DNA from: Bacteriovoracaceae bacterium UBA6153
GTDB lineage: Bacteria > Bdellovibrionota > Bacteriovoracia > Bacteriovoracales > Bacteriovoracaceae
Assembly (NCBI GenBank): GCA_002428265.1
Contig: DIUR01000033.1
Span: forward strand, 186,001-250,000
Length of the DNA stretch: 64,000 bases
Direction of reading: 5' to 3'
Position numbers and translations under genes: made by a program. Below, one piece after another: positions 28,877 through 38,352 of this stretch (positions are counted from its first letter, which is position 1; the number at the start of each line of letters is the position of its first letter). A model generated the notes under the pieces. That model saw only the letters and a list, made by a program, of their open reading frames with translations, was not told the origin of the DNA and ran no database searches.

Positions 28877-29084
28877 GTTTTCTCCCCCCTATTAGAAGGG
28901 CTAATAGTGTGGATAAGATGATTAAGTACCTGATATATGATTACTAAACTTACATTATGTAAGTCACTAATTTGACGATAAAGTGCTTTAGTAAGTCATT
29001 AAAATGACAGAGCTTGCTTACTGGATCTTACATTTGATGAGATTTAGTGTGTAGACTGCCAAAAAAGTATCAGAAAAGAAAAAC

Positions 29085-29130
29085 TTCAAGCTAAGGAGGC
29101 CCCAAATTCTTAAGGCCTAGTTAGCTTGAA
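29085..29130 (-). terminator. Terminator of the DsbA-like gene
   Basis: Outer 10-bp stem TTCAAGCTAA/TTAGCTTGAA with an inner AGGCC/GGCCT stem. GTTTTTCTTTTC follows in the transcribed direction. It lies 14 bp after the stop codon. Confidence 0.8.
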
Positions 29131-29143
29131 ATGTTTTTTGGTT

Positions 29144-29947
29144 TTAGATCTTAACTAATCCACGCTTTTGAAGCTCTTCGATTAGAGAAACAAAATAATC
29201 CGCTGGGTATGCCCCTCTCACAGGTACACCATTTATCAAGAACCCTGGAGTTCCCGACATTCCGAATTTTCCTGCTTCTGCCACGTCAGCTGCGATTCTA
29301 TTTTTAACCGCATCTGAGTGAAGATCTTTTTTAAGTTTTGTCATATCGGCACCAACTTTTTTGGCTGCAGAATCCAAAAATTTCGTACCTTCTTTTAGCT
29401 TTGCTTGGTTCTTAAATACTTCGTCGTGGAAAGCAAATGCCTTAGAGCTGTCTTGAAGTCGGATGGCTTCAAAATATTGAGCGGAGATCATCGCTTGTTC
29501 ATGAAAGCTCAAAGGCAAATGTTTATAGATAAAACGGATTTTTCCGTCGTACTTTTTCATTAAGGCCTCAACTGTTTCGTTTCCACGAGAACAAAAAGGA
29601 CATTCAAAATCAGAATATTCTACAAGTGTAATAGGTGCATCTTTAGGGCCTCTGATGGCCTCATCAGCTCTGATTTCTGCCACAAGTGGTTTACTAAAAG
29701 ATTCTTCAAGTTGTTTTTTCTCTTCTTCTTCGCGCTTTTTACCCATGGATTCCTGAGCATTTTTAGCGGCATTTTGAAGAGCAGTGATAAACTCAGCAGG
29801 ATTTTTCTCAATGGCCTCTGTCAGAATCTTTGGATTCTCCTGTAGAATCTTCGACATTTTCTCTTTCATATCTTTGTCAGATGTCGTACAGCTTGAGAGC
29901 ATTAGAGCAGTTGTTAGCGCAGTAATTGTTAGCAAAACTTTCTTCAT
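29144..29947 (-). CDS. DsbA-family thiol-disulfide oxidoreductase lipoprotein
   Basis: 267 residues. The lipobox LSSC puts the lipid on Cys20. A charged helical linker (residues 25-90) precedes a thioredoxin fold with the CPFC active site (C116, C119) and the cis-Pro loop GTPGFLINGV. This resembles BdbD/DsbA-type oxidases or DsbG-like proteins that act on exported cysteines, which are abundant in this window. An AGGAGG ribosome site is present and the gene has its own terminator. Confidence 0.9.
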   Translation of the reverse strand: MKKVLLTITALTTALMLSSCTTSDKDMKEKMSKILQENPKILTEAIEKNPAEFITALQNAAKNAQESMGKKREEEEKKQLEESFSKPLVAEIRADEAIRGPKDAPITLVEYSDFECPFCSRGNETVEALMKKYDGKIRFIYKHLPLSFHEQAMISAQYFEAIRLQDSSKAFAFHDEVFKNQAKLKEGTKFLDSAAKKVGADMTKLKKDLHSDAVKNRIAADVAEAGKFGMSGTPGFLINGVPVRGAYPADYFVSLIEELQKRGLVKI

Positions 29948-30019
29948 TAGTTCCTCCTGATGATAGACTCATCGTAACAGAGGACTTTTTTTATAAGTCA
30001 GTTCTCGGTCATTTGATTG

Positions 30020-30703
30020 TCAATTCGAGCTGACAATTCCCATAGTACCCAGACGGTAACCAAGGCCTCTGATAGTTTCAATGATGTCATCAGCGGTTTT
30101 TTGACGGATCTGCAGAACGTGAGTGTCTACAGTTCGTGTAGTTGGAAAATTTTCATAACCCCAGACTTTATCCAGAAGGTTTTCTCTTGAGAATGTCTGC
30201 CTTGGATTCTCTGCCAAAAGTTTGACAAGCTCGTACTCCATCTTGGTTAAGCTTATTTTTTTACCGTCGTAGAAGAAATCTTTATCAAGATCGTTGATCA
30301 GAATTTTTCCGGCCACTACTTTTTCTTCGCGTGCCTTCCCTGTGAGTTTTTCTCTAAGCTGCACACGCACTCGCGCCACCAGCTCTCTGGACTCAAAGGG
30401 CTTAGTCATATAATCGCTGGCCCCAGTCTCAAGGCCCAAAACCTTATCTATAAGATCCGTTCGTGCTGTAAGCATAATAACCGGCACAACTGCATTTTTA
30501 GCGCGCAGTTCGCGCAGAAAATCGATGCCCTGTCCGTCAGGCAGCATCCAGTCTAATACGATCACATCCAAAGGCTCACTAAGAAGAGTGCGAGCGCGCT
30601 CCAGAGTCGTAGCAAGAAAGACATTCATTCCCTCTTCTTCCATAATCTTCTTTAGTGATTTACCTAAATTTTCATCGTCTTCAACGATCAGAACCTGCTT
30701 CAT
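30020..30703 (-). CDS. OmpR-family response regulator
   Basis: 227 residues. The receiver domain has acidic residues E8, D9 and D10, phospho-Asp D51 (VLDWMLPDG) and KPF. A C-terminal winged helix (FSRENLLDKVWGYE and TRTVDTHVLQIRQK) binds DNA. The start overlaps the stop of the histidine kinase gene by 4 bp, so they form a two-component pair. Confidence 0.94.
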   Translation of the reverse strand: MKQVLIVEDDENLGKSLKKIMEEEGMNVFLATTLERARTLLSEPLDVIVLDWMLPDGQGIDFLRELRAKNAVVPVIMLTARTDLIDKVLGLETGASDYMTKPFESRELVARVRVQLREKLTGKAREEKVVAGKILINDLDKDFFYDGKKISLTKMEYELVKLLAENPRQTFSRENLLDKVWGYENFPTTRTVDTHVLQIRQKTADDIIETIRGLGYRLGTMGIVSSN

Positions 30704-32244
30704 TTTTTATTCCTTAAAAAAAGAGTAAAGGTAGTTGGTGTTTGTGTATAGAGAAGTTTTCCGCCCATCTCTTTCATAATTTTTTGAACGATACTCACTC
30801 CCAATCCTAATCCAGAAGAATTTTTATTTTTTCGGTCTGAATGAGTGAGCTCATCAAGATTTCGATAAGGACATTTTCCATAATCCGTCACTGTTAATTC
30901 TAAAACTTCTTCCGTGTAATTCAAGCTTACATTAACCGGGGCCTCTCCGTGAAAGAGTGCGTTTTCCACCAGGTTTTTCACACAGATTCCGTACCAATAA
31001 ACATCAATATCGACCGGGCCATCTTTTAGCGATGGAGTAAACTCCACTCCTTTTTCAATGTAGTCGTGAAGCATATCACCAACGATCTCATTAGCAGAAG
31101 GGACAGTCGCAAGGCTGATGGCCAGAAGGGATTTACCATCGTTAGTCTGCAGATAGCTGGTGCTTTTTTCAGCAAGCCTTTTGAGCCTGTAGACTTCCCC
31201 TTCCATCTTTAGAAACTCTTCTAAGATCGAATTGGGAATCATGTCAGATTGTTTATTAATCCGCTCAACTTGTAACATCAAATTAGCAATCGGCGTTCTA
31301 AGCTCATGGGTAAGAACTCTTAGTGCGTGCTTTTTTCTTTCTTCTTCAAATTTCTGATTCTTTATTTTTTTGAAGAGAATCATAGCAATTAAAAGTAAAA
31401 CAACCAATGAGCCCGCAAAAACAATAATTGAAGACTGCATGAAGACTTGCACCAATGTGCGCGTGTCTTTTTCCCAACAGAAGCGTCCTTCATGATAAAA
31501 GCACTCTTTTCCTTCCTGATAAGTCCTGATGTAGTAAACTTTTTCTTTTAAAAAATCTTCCAGGTCTGGTTTTGTAAAAATTCTATATGTGACATTAAAT
31601 TCCTGGCGATTTCTCACCATGAAGTAGTCATCACTTAAAATATAATTGGCGCCTTTTACCAACGACTCTAAATCTGATTTGCGAAGCTTGGAGAGGATTC
31701 TAAAATTTCCTTCGAGACTCTCATAAGGAAGCTCCTCGAGTTCACTCACATGAAAGAGGTTGAGGTTATTTCTCACCCACTCATTATTAAAAAAAGGCTC
31801 CCTTCCAGATAAAAAAGCAAGAAAAGCATAACTCACACCACTTTCATGGACCAGTGGTGCATTTTCAAAAAACTTAACTGGAAGCCTCGAGATGCGGTTA
31901 CAACGAAAATCCTCCCAGGTCTCGCTCTTATCAAAAAAGACCTTACTCATCTTTTCTTGATAACCATTGCACGACTTTGAGAAATAGGTTTTCGCAGAGC
32001 TTGCCTCTCTAGCAAAAACATTTTGTGGCTGAAGAAGCTGTGAGTATCTACGCGACGGATACATTGCACTTAAATCAATTTCTAAAAAGGGATGATGAGT
32101 CTGCTCGAACTCTTTTTTATATAAAGCGATGTTCGCTATATCAACTGAGTCGGCCACCGTTTTCTTCTGCATATTAAGCGCGTAATAGGCCGTCGAAAAT
32201 GACAGGATAATGGCGGTAAAAATCAGGAGGACGTACATTCGCAT
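30700..32244 (-). CDS. Two-component sensor histidine kinase
   Basis: 514 residues from ATG 32244 (a TTG at 32271 is possible). An N-terminal membrane segment, a periplasmic sensor region of about 230 residues, a second membrane segment (SSIIVFAGSLVVLLLIAMIL) and a kinase core follow. The core has LTHELRTPIANL, a VENALFHG N box and SSGLGLGVSIVQ. The sensor region is not recognised. It is cotranscribed with the response regulator gene. Confidence 0.9.
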   Translation of the reverse strand: MRMYVLLIFTAIILSFSTAYYALNMQKKTVADSVDIANIALYKKEFEQTHHPFLEIDLSAMYPSRRYSQLLQPQNVFAREASSAKTYFSKSCNGYQEKMSKVFFDKSETWEDFRCNRISRLPVKFFENAPLVHESGVSYAFLAFLSGREPFFNNEWVRNNLNLFHVSELEELPYESLEGNFRILSKLRKSDLESLVKGANYILSDDYFMVRNRQEFNVTYRIFTKPDLEDFLKEKVYYIRTYQEGKECFYHEGRFCWEKDTRTLVQVFMQSSIIVFAGSLVVLLLIAMILFKKIKNQKFEEERKKHALRVLTHELRTPIANLMLQVERINKQSDMIPNSILEEFLKMEGEVYRLKRLAEKSTSYLQTNDGKSLLAISLATVPSANEIVGDMLHDYIEKGVEFTPSLKDGPVDIDVYWYGICVKNLVENALFHGEAPVNVSLNYTEEVLELTVTDYGKCPYRNLDELTHSDRKNKNSSGLGLGVSIVQKIMKEMGGKLLYTQTPTTFTLFLRNKK

Positions 32245-32314
32245 GGATGATATTTTACCACTAATCAGCAACAGAATGTCAGCTCATTGTCAGGTTTAAT
32301 GATAATTTTAGAAA

Positions 32315-32551
32315 TTATTTACGTTTTACATAGCCTGAAAGCATTTGAACTGAGTTAGTAACGGCTTCATCGAGATCACTTGTATTGTAGAGATTTCCAA
32401 CGTGAGCAAATATTTTCTTTGATTCTTTCTGGACAATGTCTACTTCAACCCAAAAACTTCCATTCATTTTATTAATAGAAAGACGGCCAAGAAGAAAATC
32501 CTGACCTTCTAACTTAATAAAAAATTCTGCGGGAAATTCCTTTATATCCAC
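32315..32551 (-). CDS. Small protein of the RimK operon, unknown
   Basis: 78 residues with no signal peptide, three bases after the rimK stop codon. The sequence is an alpha/beta mix starting MDIKEFPAEFFIKLEG. Position suggests a partner of RimK, but the family is not recognised. Confidence 0.6.
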   Translation of the reverse strand: MDIKEFPAEFFIKLEGQDFLLGRLSINKMNGSFWVEVDIVQKESKKIFAHVGNLYNTSDLDEAVTNSVQMLSGYVKRK

Positions 32552-32554
32552 TTA

Positions 32555-33457
32555 TTATCCATTCCCTTTCGTCTCAGTAGAATTTTTATCCATGCGCTCA
32601 AGATACTCAATGATCATTCCAGCAACGTCTTTTCCTGTCGCCGTCTCAATTCCATTTAATCCTGGGCTGGAGTTTACTTCCATAATAAGCGGGCCACGTG
32701 ATGAGCGGAGCATATCCACACCCGCAAGATTTAATCCTAGTGCCTTTGTTGCATCGAGGGCCGCTTGCCTTTCTTCCGGGGTGATCTCGACAATCTTAGC
32801 TGTTCCACCGCGGTGAAGATTTGATCTGAACTCTCCTTCTTTAGCTGTTCTCATCATCGACGCCACAACCTGGTCACCGATAACAAAACATCTAATGTCA
32901 CTTCCACGAGCTTCTTTAATAAATTCCTGAACAAGAATGTTGGCGTCCATTTCTCTGAAAGCATCGATAACCGACTCTGCCGCCCCTTCTGTTTCAGCAA
33001 GAACAACGCCCTTGCCTTGAGTTCCTTCTAATAATTTAATAACCAGCGGCGCTCCGCCAACCAGCTTGATTAATTCCTGAGTCATCTTTGTCGAGTGAGC
33101 AAATCCTGTAATAGGAAGGCCCAGGCCTTTTCTCGATAAAAGTTGAAGCGAGCGCAGTTTATCGCGTGCGCGCGTAATAGAGACGCTCTCATTAAGTGAG
33201 AAAACACCCATCATCTCGAACTGGCGAATAACCGCAGTTCCATAAAATGTAATTGAAGCCCCAATTCTTGGAATAATTGCGTCAAAATCGTCCAGATTGC
33301 GGTTTTGGTAATGCACCATAGGTTTGGTCGAGGTTATGTTCATGTAACACTTCAGTGTGTCGATGACCTCTATCTCATGTCCTCTCGCCTTGCCGGCCTC
33401 AACTAATCGCTTCGTTGAATAAAGATTTGAGTTTCTAGAAAGAATGGCGATCTTCAT
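32555..33457 (-). CDS. rimK: RimK-type ATP-grasp ligase
   Basis: 300 residues. The N-terminal [20 protein letters not shown] and the ATP-grasp core ([31 protein letters not shown] and [15 protein letters not shown]) match RimK of E. coli length. RimK adds glutamate residues to the C-terminus of ribosomal protein S6 and can make poly-glutamate. The start overlaps the upstream RimB-like gene by 4 bp, forming a rim operon. Confidence 0.92.
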   Translation of the reverse strand: MKIAILSRNSNLYSTKRLVEAGKARGHEIEVIDTLKCYMNITSTKPMVHYQNRNLDDFDAIIPRIGASITFYGTAVIRQFEMMGVFSLNESVSITRARDKLRSLQLLSRKGLGLPITGFAHSTKMTQELIKLVGGAPLVIKLLEGTQGKGVVLAETEGAAESVIDAFREMDANILVQEFIKEARGSDIRCFVIGDQVVASMMRTAKEGEFRSNLHRGGTAKIVEITPEERQAALDATKALGLNLAGVDMLRSSRGPLIMEVNSSPGLNGIETATGKDVAGMIIEYLERMDKNSTETKGNG

Positions 33458-33906
33458 TGAAGTTTTTCCTTTTTAGTTTTATTGAGCAAATTGTGTTTGG
33501 CGGGATTGATCACAAATCTTCCATTTAAAGCTTCACGACCTATAAGCATTTTAAAGCCCATCATATCGCGGTTAATAAGAGTCACTTCAATTTCAAATCG
33601 CTCTTTGCCCATTTTGATTTCTGTTTTAATCACGGGTCTTACAGTCTTGTCGCCATTGGAGCTTTTAATCGCTCGCTCCTCAATAAAAGGAGTTTTAATA
33701 GTTAAGTGTTTTCCTTCTTCGGTAATAAAGAGAAACTTCACTATTTTTTTTCCGTTAATAGTAAGAACTTCAATTTTATCAGCGTGAAGTGCAGATGTTT
33801 TAGCACCTGTGTCTATTTTTGCTCTCAGATCTTTTAACTTAAATTTGGGCAGGCAAACAGTTTCTCGCCACCCGACAAATTCCAATTCATTTTTTGTATC
33901 TTTCAT
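33454..33906 (-). CDS. RimB-like retropepsin-fold putative protease
   Basis: 150 residues. [14 protein letters not shown] carries the aspartic-protease-like DTG motif of the PF05618 family (often labelled ATP-dependent zinc protease), and [13 protein letters not shown] closes the domain. Members next to rimK (RimB in Pseudomonas) are proposed to trim the glutamate tails that RimK adds. Cytoplasmic. First gene of the three-gene operon. Confidence 0.82.
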   Translation of the reverse strand: MKDTKNELEFVGWRETVCLPKFKLKDLRAKIDTGAKTSALHADKIEVLTINGKKIVKFLFITEEGKHLTIKTPFIEERAIKSSNGDKTVRPVIKTEIKMGKERFEIEVTLINRDMMGFKMLIGREALNGRFVINPAKHNLLNKTKKEKLQ

Positions 33907-33991
33907 AATTCCTCAAATAAAACTCACTTACATACTGCCATGGACACGCATCAAAAAATAGAGTCTTTTACACTTTTAAACAAGGCTAAAA

Positions 33992-34021
33992 TTGACTTAT
34001 TTTAAATGAATCAAATATTAC
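33992..34021 (+). promoter_or_regulatory. Candidate sigma-70 promoter of sdhCAB
   Basis: TTGACT, 18 bp, TATTAC. It lies about 100 bp upstream of the sdhC start in the gap between the divergent rim and sdh operons. The -10 match is only moderate. Confidence 0.35.
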
Positions 34022-34128
34022 ACATTCTGCTTAACCAAACGTGCTGGCCTTGTTAGAATTGGAGCGACCAAAGCACATTATATTAAGACACAATCATGAT
34101 ACGAATTTTTTCCAAGGGGCACTTTCCT

Positions 34129-34806
34129 ATGAGTTCTAAATCTTCGTCCTCATTTTTCAATTCTGTCGTAAAAAAACAGTTTATGGGAATTTCTGGACTT
34201 CTTCTTTGCGGTTTTGTTATTGCACATTTGTTAGGAAACCTAACACTCTTTATCGGTCCTGATGCTTTTAATAAGTACGGGTACACGCTGACGAGCAATC
34301 CTCTGATCTATGCTGCAGAAGCAGGCCTTATGGCCATCTTCCTAGTGCATTTAGTTTTAGCGGTTCAGCTGGTTATCGAAAACAGAAGAGCTCGTCCGAT
34401 TCCTTATGCTTATTCGAGAAAGCATTCTGGAAGAGGAGCAACACTTGCTTCTTCAACAATGCCCATCACTGGGGCACTAACTTTAATCTTCTTAGTTCTG
34501 CACATCAGAGGATTAAAATTCGGAACACATTACGAAACTGAAGTTAACGGTATCGTGATGAGAGATCTCTACAAAACAACGATTGAATACTTTCAAGATC
34601 CACTACACGTTTTATTTTATGTTGTAGCTGTATGCTCACTTGGTCTTCACGTGAGTCACGGATTCTGGTCAGCATTCCAGTCATTAGGACTTAACCACCC
34701 TAAGTACATGCCAAAAATTAAGTGTGCTGCATGGGCATTCGGAATCGTGACAGCGGTAGGATTCTCTTCACTTGCAATCTTCAGTTACTTTCAAGGAGGA
34801 AGATAA
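34129..34806 (+). CDS. sdhC: Succinate dehydrogenase cytochrome b subunit
   Basis: 225 residues from ATG 34129, which has AAGGGG 9 bp upstream. It has five membrane segments with His in each of the likely heme-binding helices (for example [28 protein letters not shown] and [10 protein letters not shown]). This is the single-subunit diheme type found in Bacillus, Wolinella and deltaproteobacteria-like groups, so no sdhD is expected. It carries electrons between the quinone pool and SdhB. Confidence 0.92.
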   Translation: MSSKSSSSFFNSVVKKQFMGISGLLLCGFVIAHLLGNLTLFIGPDAFNKYGYTLTSNPLIYAAEAGLMAIFLVHLVLAVQLVIENRRARPIPYAYSRKHSGRGATLASSTMPITGALTLIFLVLHIRGLKFGTHYETEVNGIVMRDLYKTTIEYFQDPLHVLFYVVAVCSLGLHVSHGFWSAFQSLGLNHPKYMPKIKCAAWAFGIVTAVGFSSLAIFSYFQGGR

Positions 34807-34807
34807 T

Positions 34808-36745
34808 ATGTCTTCGACTAATCCAAACATTAAAAAACTAGATGGAAAATCGCCAACAGGCCCAATTAGTGAAAGATGGTCTAACCATAAATTTCACATG
34901 AAAATCGTTAACCCGGCCAACAAAAGAAAATATAAAGTTATTGTTGTCGGTACTGGTCTTGCTGGGGGATCAGCAGCAGCTTCTCTAGCGGAGCTAGGAT
35001 ACGAAGTTGAAACTTTTTGTATTCAAGACTCTCCAAGAAGAGCTCACTCGATTGCTGCCCAAGGTGGTATCAACGCTGCAAAAAACTATACTAATGATGG
35101 GGATTCAATTCACCGTCTATTCTACGATACTGTTAAAGGTGGAGACTATAGAGCTCGTGAATCAAACGTTCACCGTCTCGCTGAAGTAGCTAACGACATC
35201 ATCGATCAATGTGTGGCCCAAGGGGTACCATTTGCTCGTGAATACGGTGGAACACTTTCAAACAGATCTTTCGGTGGATCGCAAGTTTCAAGAACATTCT
35301 ATGCCAGAGGACAAACAGGTCAGCAGCTTTTATTAGGTGCCTACTCTGCCATGATGAAAGAAGTTCATAACGGAAAAATTAAATCGCACACTCGCCGTGA
35401 GATGACTGAATTAGTTATCGTTAACGGTAAGGCCCGCGGGATCATCACAAGAAACCTTGTGACTGGCCAGTTTGAAAAGCATATGGCAGACGCTGTCGTG
35501 CTTGCCACTGGTGGATACGGAAACGTGTTCTACTTATCTACTAACGCTAAAGGATCAAATGCTTCAGCAGCATTTAGAGCTTACAAAAAAGGGGCCTATT
35601 TCGGAAACCCATGTTTCACGCAAATTCACCCAACTTGTATTCCTGTATCGGGCGATCACCAATCAAAACTAACTCTAATGTCGGAGTCATTAAGAAATGA
35701 CGGACGTGTTTGGGTTCCAAAAGCAAAAGGCGACAAACGTCCACCTGCTCAAATTCCAGAAGAAGAAAGAGACTACTACCTAGAGAGAATCTATCCTTCA
35801 TTTGGTAACCTTGTTCCTCGCGACGTAGCTTCAAGAAACGCTAAAAACATGTGTGATGCTGGTTTTGGTGTAGGAGCAACTGGTCTTGCCGTCTATCTTG
35901 ATTTCGCTTCGGCCATTAAGCGCGAAGGTGAAGACAAAATTCGTGCTCGCTACGGAAACCTTTTTGAAATGTACCAGCAGATCACTGATCAGGATCCATA
36001 CAAAGTTCCAATGATGATCTACCCTGCTATTCACTATACGATGGGTGGTCTTTGGGTTGACTACAACCTAATGTCAAACATCGAAGGTCTCTTCGTTTTA
36101 GGAGAAGCAAACTTCTCTGACCACGGAGCTAACAGACTTGGAGCTTCGGCCCTAATGCAAGGTCTTGCTGATGGATACTTTGTTATCCCTTATACAATCG
36201 GTGACTACTTCGCTTCTAATAAATTTGAAAAGCTTGATCCAAATCATGCTGAATTTGAAACAGCACTTTCTGCTTCAAAATCTAAGTACGATAAACTTCT
36301 TGCGATCAATGGGACAAAAACTGTTGATGAGTTCCATAAGCAACTTGGAAAAGTTATGTGGGATAACGTCGGGATGGCAAGAAATGAGCAAGGTCTAAAG
36401 AAGGCCATCGCTCAAATTCAATCTATCCGTGAAAACTTCTGGAAAGATGTAAAAGTCACAGGAACAAATGTTGACGTAAACACTGAGCTTGAAAAAGCTG
36501 GGCGTGTAGCAGACTTCTTAGAGCTTGGTGAGCTTATGGCACTCGACGCTCTTGAGAGAACTGAATCATGTGGTGGACACTTTAGAGAAGAGTCTCAAAC
36601 TGAAGAAGGTGAAGCAAAACGTGACGATGAAAACTTCGCACACGTTGCTGCTTGGGAATACCAAGGTGATGGGGCAAAACCTCTTCGTCACATCGAAGAA
36701 TTGAAGTTTGAGTACGTTAAATTAACACAAAGAAGCTACAAGTAA
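34808..36745 (+). CDS. sdhA: Succinate dehydrogenase flavoprotein subunit
   Basis: 645 residues from ATG 34808, one base after the sdhC stop, with AGGAGG in front. The FAD site [13 protein letters not shown] and covalent FAD His80 (AHSIAAQGG) are present, and MGGLWVDYN and [10 protein letters not shown] mark the substrate and FAD domains. It oxidises succinate to fumarate in the TCA cycle. Sequence type matches the long SdhA that pairs with diheme SdhC. Confidence 0.96.
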   Translation: MSSTNPNIKKLDGKSPTGPISERWSNHKFHMKIVNPANKRKYKVIVVGTGLAGGSAAASLAELGYEVETFCIQDSPRRAHSIAAQGGINAAKNYTNDGDSIHRLFYDTVKGGDYRARESNVHRLAEVANDIIDQCVAQGVPFAREYGGTLSNRSFGGSQVSRTFYARGQTGQQLLLGAYSAMMKEVHNGKIKSHTRREMTELVIVNGKARGIITRNLVTGQFEKHMADAVVLATGGYGNVFYLSTNAKGSNASAAFRAYKKGAYFGNPCFTQIHPTCIPVSGDHQSKLTLMSESLRNDGRVWVPKAKGDKRPPAQIPEEERDYYLERIYPSFGNLVPRDVASRNAKNMCDAGFGVGATGLAVYLDFASAIKREGEDKIRARYGNLFEMYQQITDQDPYKVPMMIYPAIHYTMGGLWVDYNLMSNIEGLFVLGEANFSDHGANRLGASALMQGLADGYFVIPYTIGDYFASNKFEKLDPNHAEFETALSASKSKYDKLLAINGTKTVDEFHKQLGKVMWDNVGMARNEQGLKKAIAQIQSIRENFWKDVKVTGTNVDVNTELEKAGRVADFLELGELMALDALERTESCGGHFREESQTEEGEAKRDDENFAHVAAWEYQGDGAKPLRHIEELKFEYVKLTQRSYK

Positions 36746-36756
36746 GGAGAAACCCC

Positions 36757-37530
36757 ATGGGTGGAAATAGTACAGAAACAATGTCCCTGAAGTTAAAAAT
36801 CTGGAGACAAAAAAATGCAAAAGATAAAGGTGGAATGGTCGACTACAACCTTGATGGTGTATCACCGGACATGTCTTTTTTAGAGATGCTTGATATTTTA
36901 AATAATAAGCTTGTTAGAGAAAAGGGTGATTCAATCGCTTTTGACCACGACTGCCGCGAAGGGATCTGTGGAATGTGCTCTCTCATGATTAACGGCCAGG
37001 CACACGGGCCGCAAGCTAACACGACAACGTGTCAGCTTCACATGAGAAAATTTAAAAATGGTGATGAAATTGTTATCGAACCATGGAGAGCAAAAGCTTT
37101 CCCTGTTGTAAAAGACCTAATGGTTGATAGAACGGCCATGGATCAAATCATGGCCGCTGGTGGATACGTTAACGTGAACACTGGAAACGCACCAGATGGT
37201 AACTCTATCCTGATCGGTCAAAATGAAGCAGAACTAGCAATGGACGCTGCTGCTTGTATCGGTTGTGGTGCCTGTGTAGCAAGCTGTAAAAATGCTTCTG
37301 CAATGCTATTTGTTTCTGCAAAGGTTTCTCAGCTTGCTCTTCTTCCGCAAGGACAAATTGAAGCTGAAACAAGAGCTCTAGCAATGGTTGAAAAAATGGA
37401 TGAGCTTGGATTCGGAAACTGTACGAACGAAGCTGAATGTGAAGCTCAATGCCCGAAAGGAATTAAGCTTGATAACATCGCAAGAATGAATCGCGGAGTT
37501 GTTCGCGGACTATTTGCTGCTAGAAAGTAA
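36757..37530 (+). CDS. sdhB: Succinate dehydrogenase iron-sulfur subunit
   Basis: 257 residues. The [2Fe-2S] ligands lie in CREGICGMC and TTTCQLHM, the [4Fe-4S] ligands in [11 protein letters not shown] with later CP, and the [3Fe-4S] ligands in the [13 protein letters not shown] segment. It passes electrons from SdhA to the heme subunit. An AAGGAG ribosome site lies 7 bp before the ATG. No clear terminator follows. Confidence 0.96.
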   Translation: MGGNSTETMSLKLKIWRQKNAKDKGGMVDYNLDGVSPDMSFLEMLDILNNKLVREKGDSIAFDHDCREGICGMCSLMINGQAHGPQANTTTCQLHMRKFKNGDEIVIEPWRAKAFPVVKDLMVDRTAMDQIMAAGGYVNVNTGNAPDGNSILIGQNEAELAMDAAACIGCGACVASCKNASAMLFVSAKVSQLALLPQGQIEAETRALAMVEKMDELGFGNCTNEAECEAQCPKGIKLDNIARMNRGVVRGLFAARK

Positions 37531-37579
37531 TTTAAAAATATTGTGTGGGTGGATTCTTTTCTAGGATTCACTCATACAC

Positions 37580-37864
37580 TTATTCATCCTTCACTAATCT
37601 CACCTGCGCCCCATTTTTCTCTACATACTCTTCCAGGATCTTTATACACTCCACGCTCTTCGCTGTTGTCACGGCCTTCTTGGCATTTTCATAATTTTCT
37701 TGAGTGCACTTTTTCAATTTTCCATAAACGTCATTGCACTGATTGATGGAATTAAAATGATAAGTTCCGTTACTTGTTTCTAACTTTCCTTTTGTCTCCT
37801 CACATTCTGTGGCCTGGACGTTTTGAGAAAATCCTAATACAAGAAGAAAACACATCGTCTTCAT
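37580..37864 (-). CDS. Small secreted Cys-containing protein, unknown
   Basis: 94 residues. The signal peptide MKTMCFLLVLGFSQNVQA is followed by a mature helical domain with four Cys (TECEE, NQCND, KKCTQ, VECIK), likely two disulfides. A GAGG ribosome site is present. The family is not recognised. Convergent with sdhB. Confidence 0.6.
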   Translation of the reverse strand: MKTMCFLLVLGFSQNVQATECEETKGKLETSNGTYHFNSINQCNDVYGKLKKCTQENYENAKKAVTTAKSVECIKILEEYVEKNGAQVRLVKDE

Positions 37865-38073
37865 ACAACCTCTTTAATAACCATTATATTCCTTTCCAAA
37901 TTCCCCTCCTCCTATCAATGAGTTGGCCCCTAAGCACATAAATAAAATGCCCCATAAAAAGGGCTCTTTGTGACTAAACTTTATTCACCCCTCTGGAAAT
38001 ATTTCTCGTGCGCTCTTTTTGGGCCCTGAAGTTGATATGATGGAAATACATTAACCCACTCTAGGATTTAGAC

Positions 38074-38352
38074 ATGAAAAAGCTATTAGTACTTCTCTCA
38101 ATGTTTGCTGCTGTAACAGCGAGTGCTGCAAGTGTAGATTGTAAAATTGAAGCTCACGTAGCTGCTGGAGAACTTTATACTCAGGAAAATCCAGGTTCAA
38201 CCTTCTTTGTAAGAACAAAATTTAAACCAGTAAAAGAAGAAAAAGTTATTTATCAAATAGTTGAAATCGTCGATAGAGAAAATATCGGAATGGTGACTCA
38301 AATGACAGTAAGTCTAAACCCAAAAACCTGTAGTGTTTTGAGCATAGACTAA
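38074..38352 (+). CDS. Small secreted protein, unknown
   Basis: 92 residues. The signal peptide MKKLLVLLSMFAAVTASA is followed by a 73-residue beta-rich domain with two Cys (VDCKIE and KTCSVL) that could pair. The 209-bp gap before it holds nothing recognisable apart from a weak GCCC/GGGC pairing near 37952. Confidence 0.65.
   Translation: MKKLLVLLSMFAAVTASAASVDCKIEAHVAAGELYTQENPGSTFFVRTKFKPVKEEKVIYQIVEIVDRENIGMVTQMTVSLNPKTCSVLSID

Noticed and set aside
37543..37582. Hairpin after sdhB
   Set aside because: GTGTGGGTGGATTC and GATTCACTCATACAC pair poorly and there is no clean T-run.
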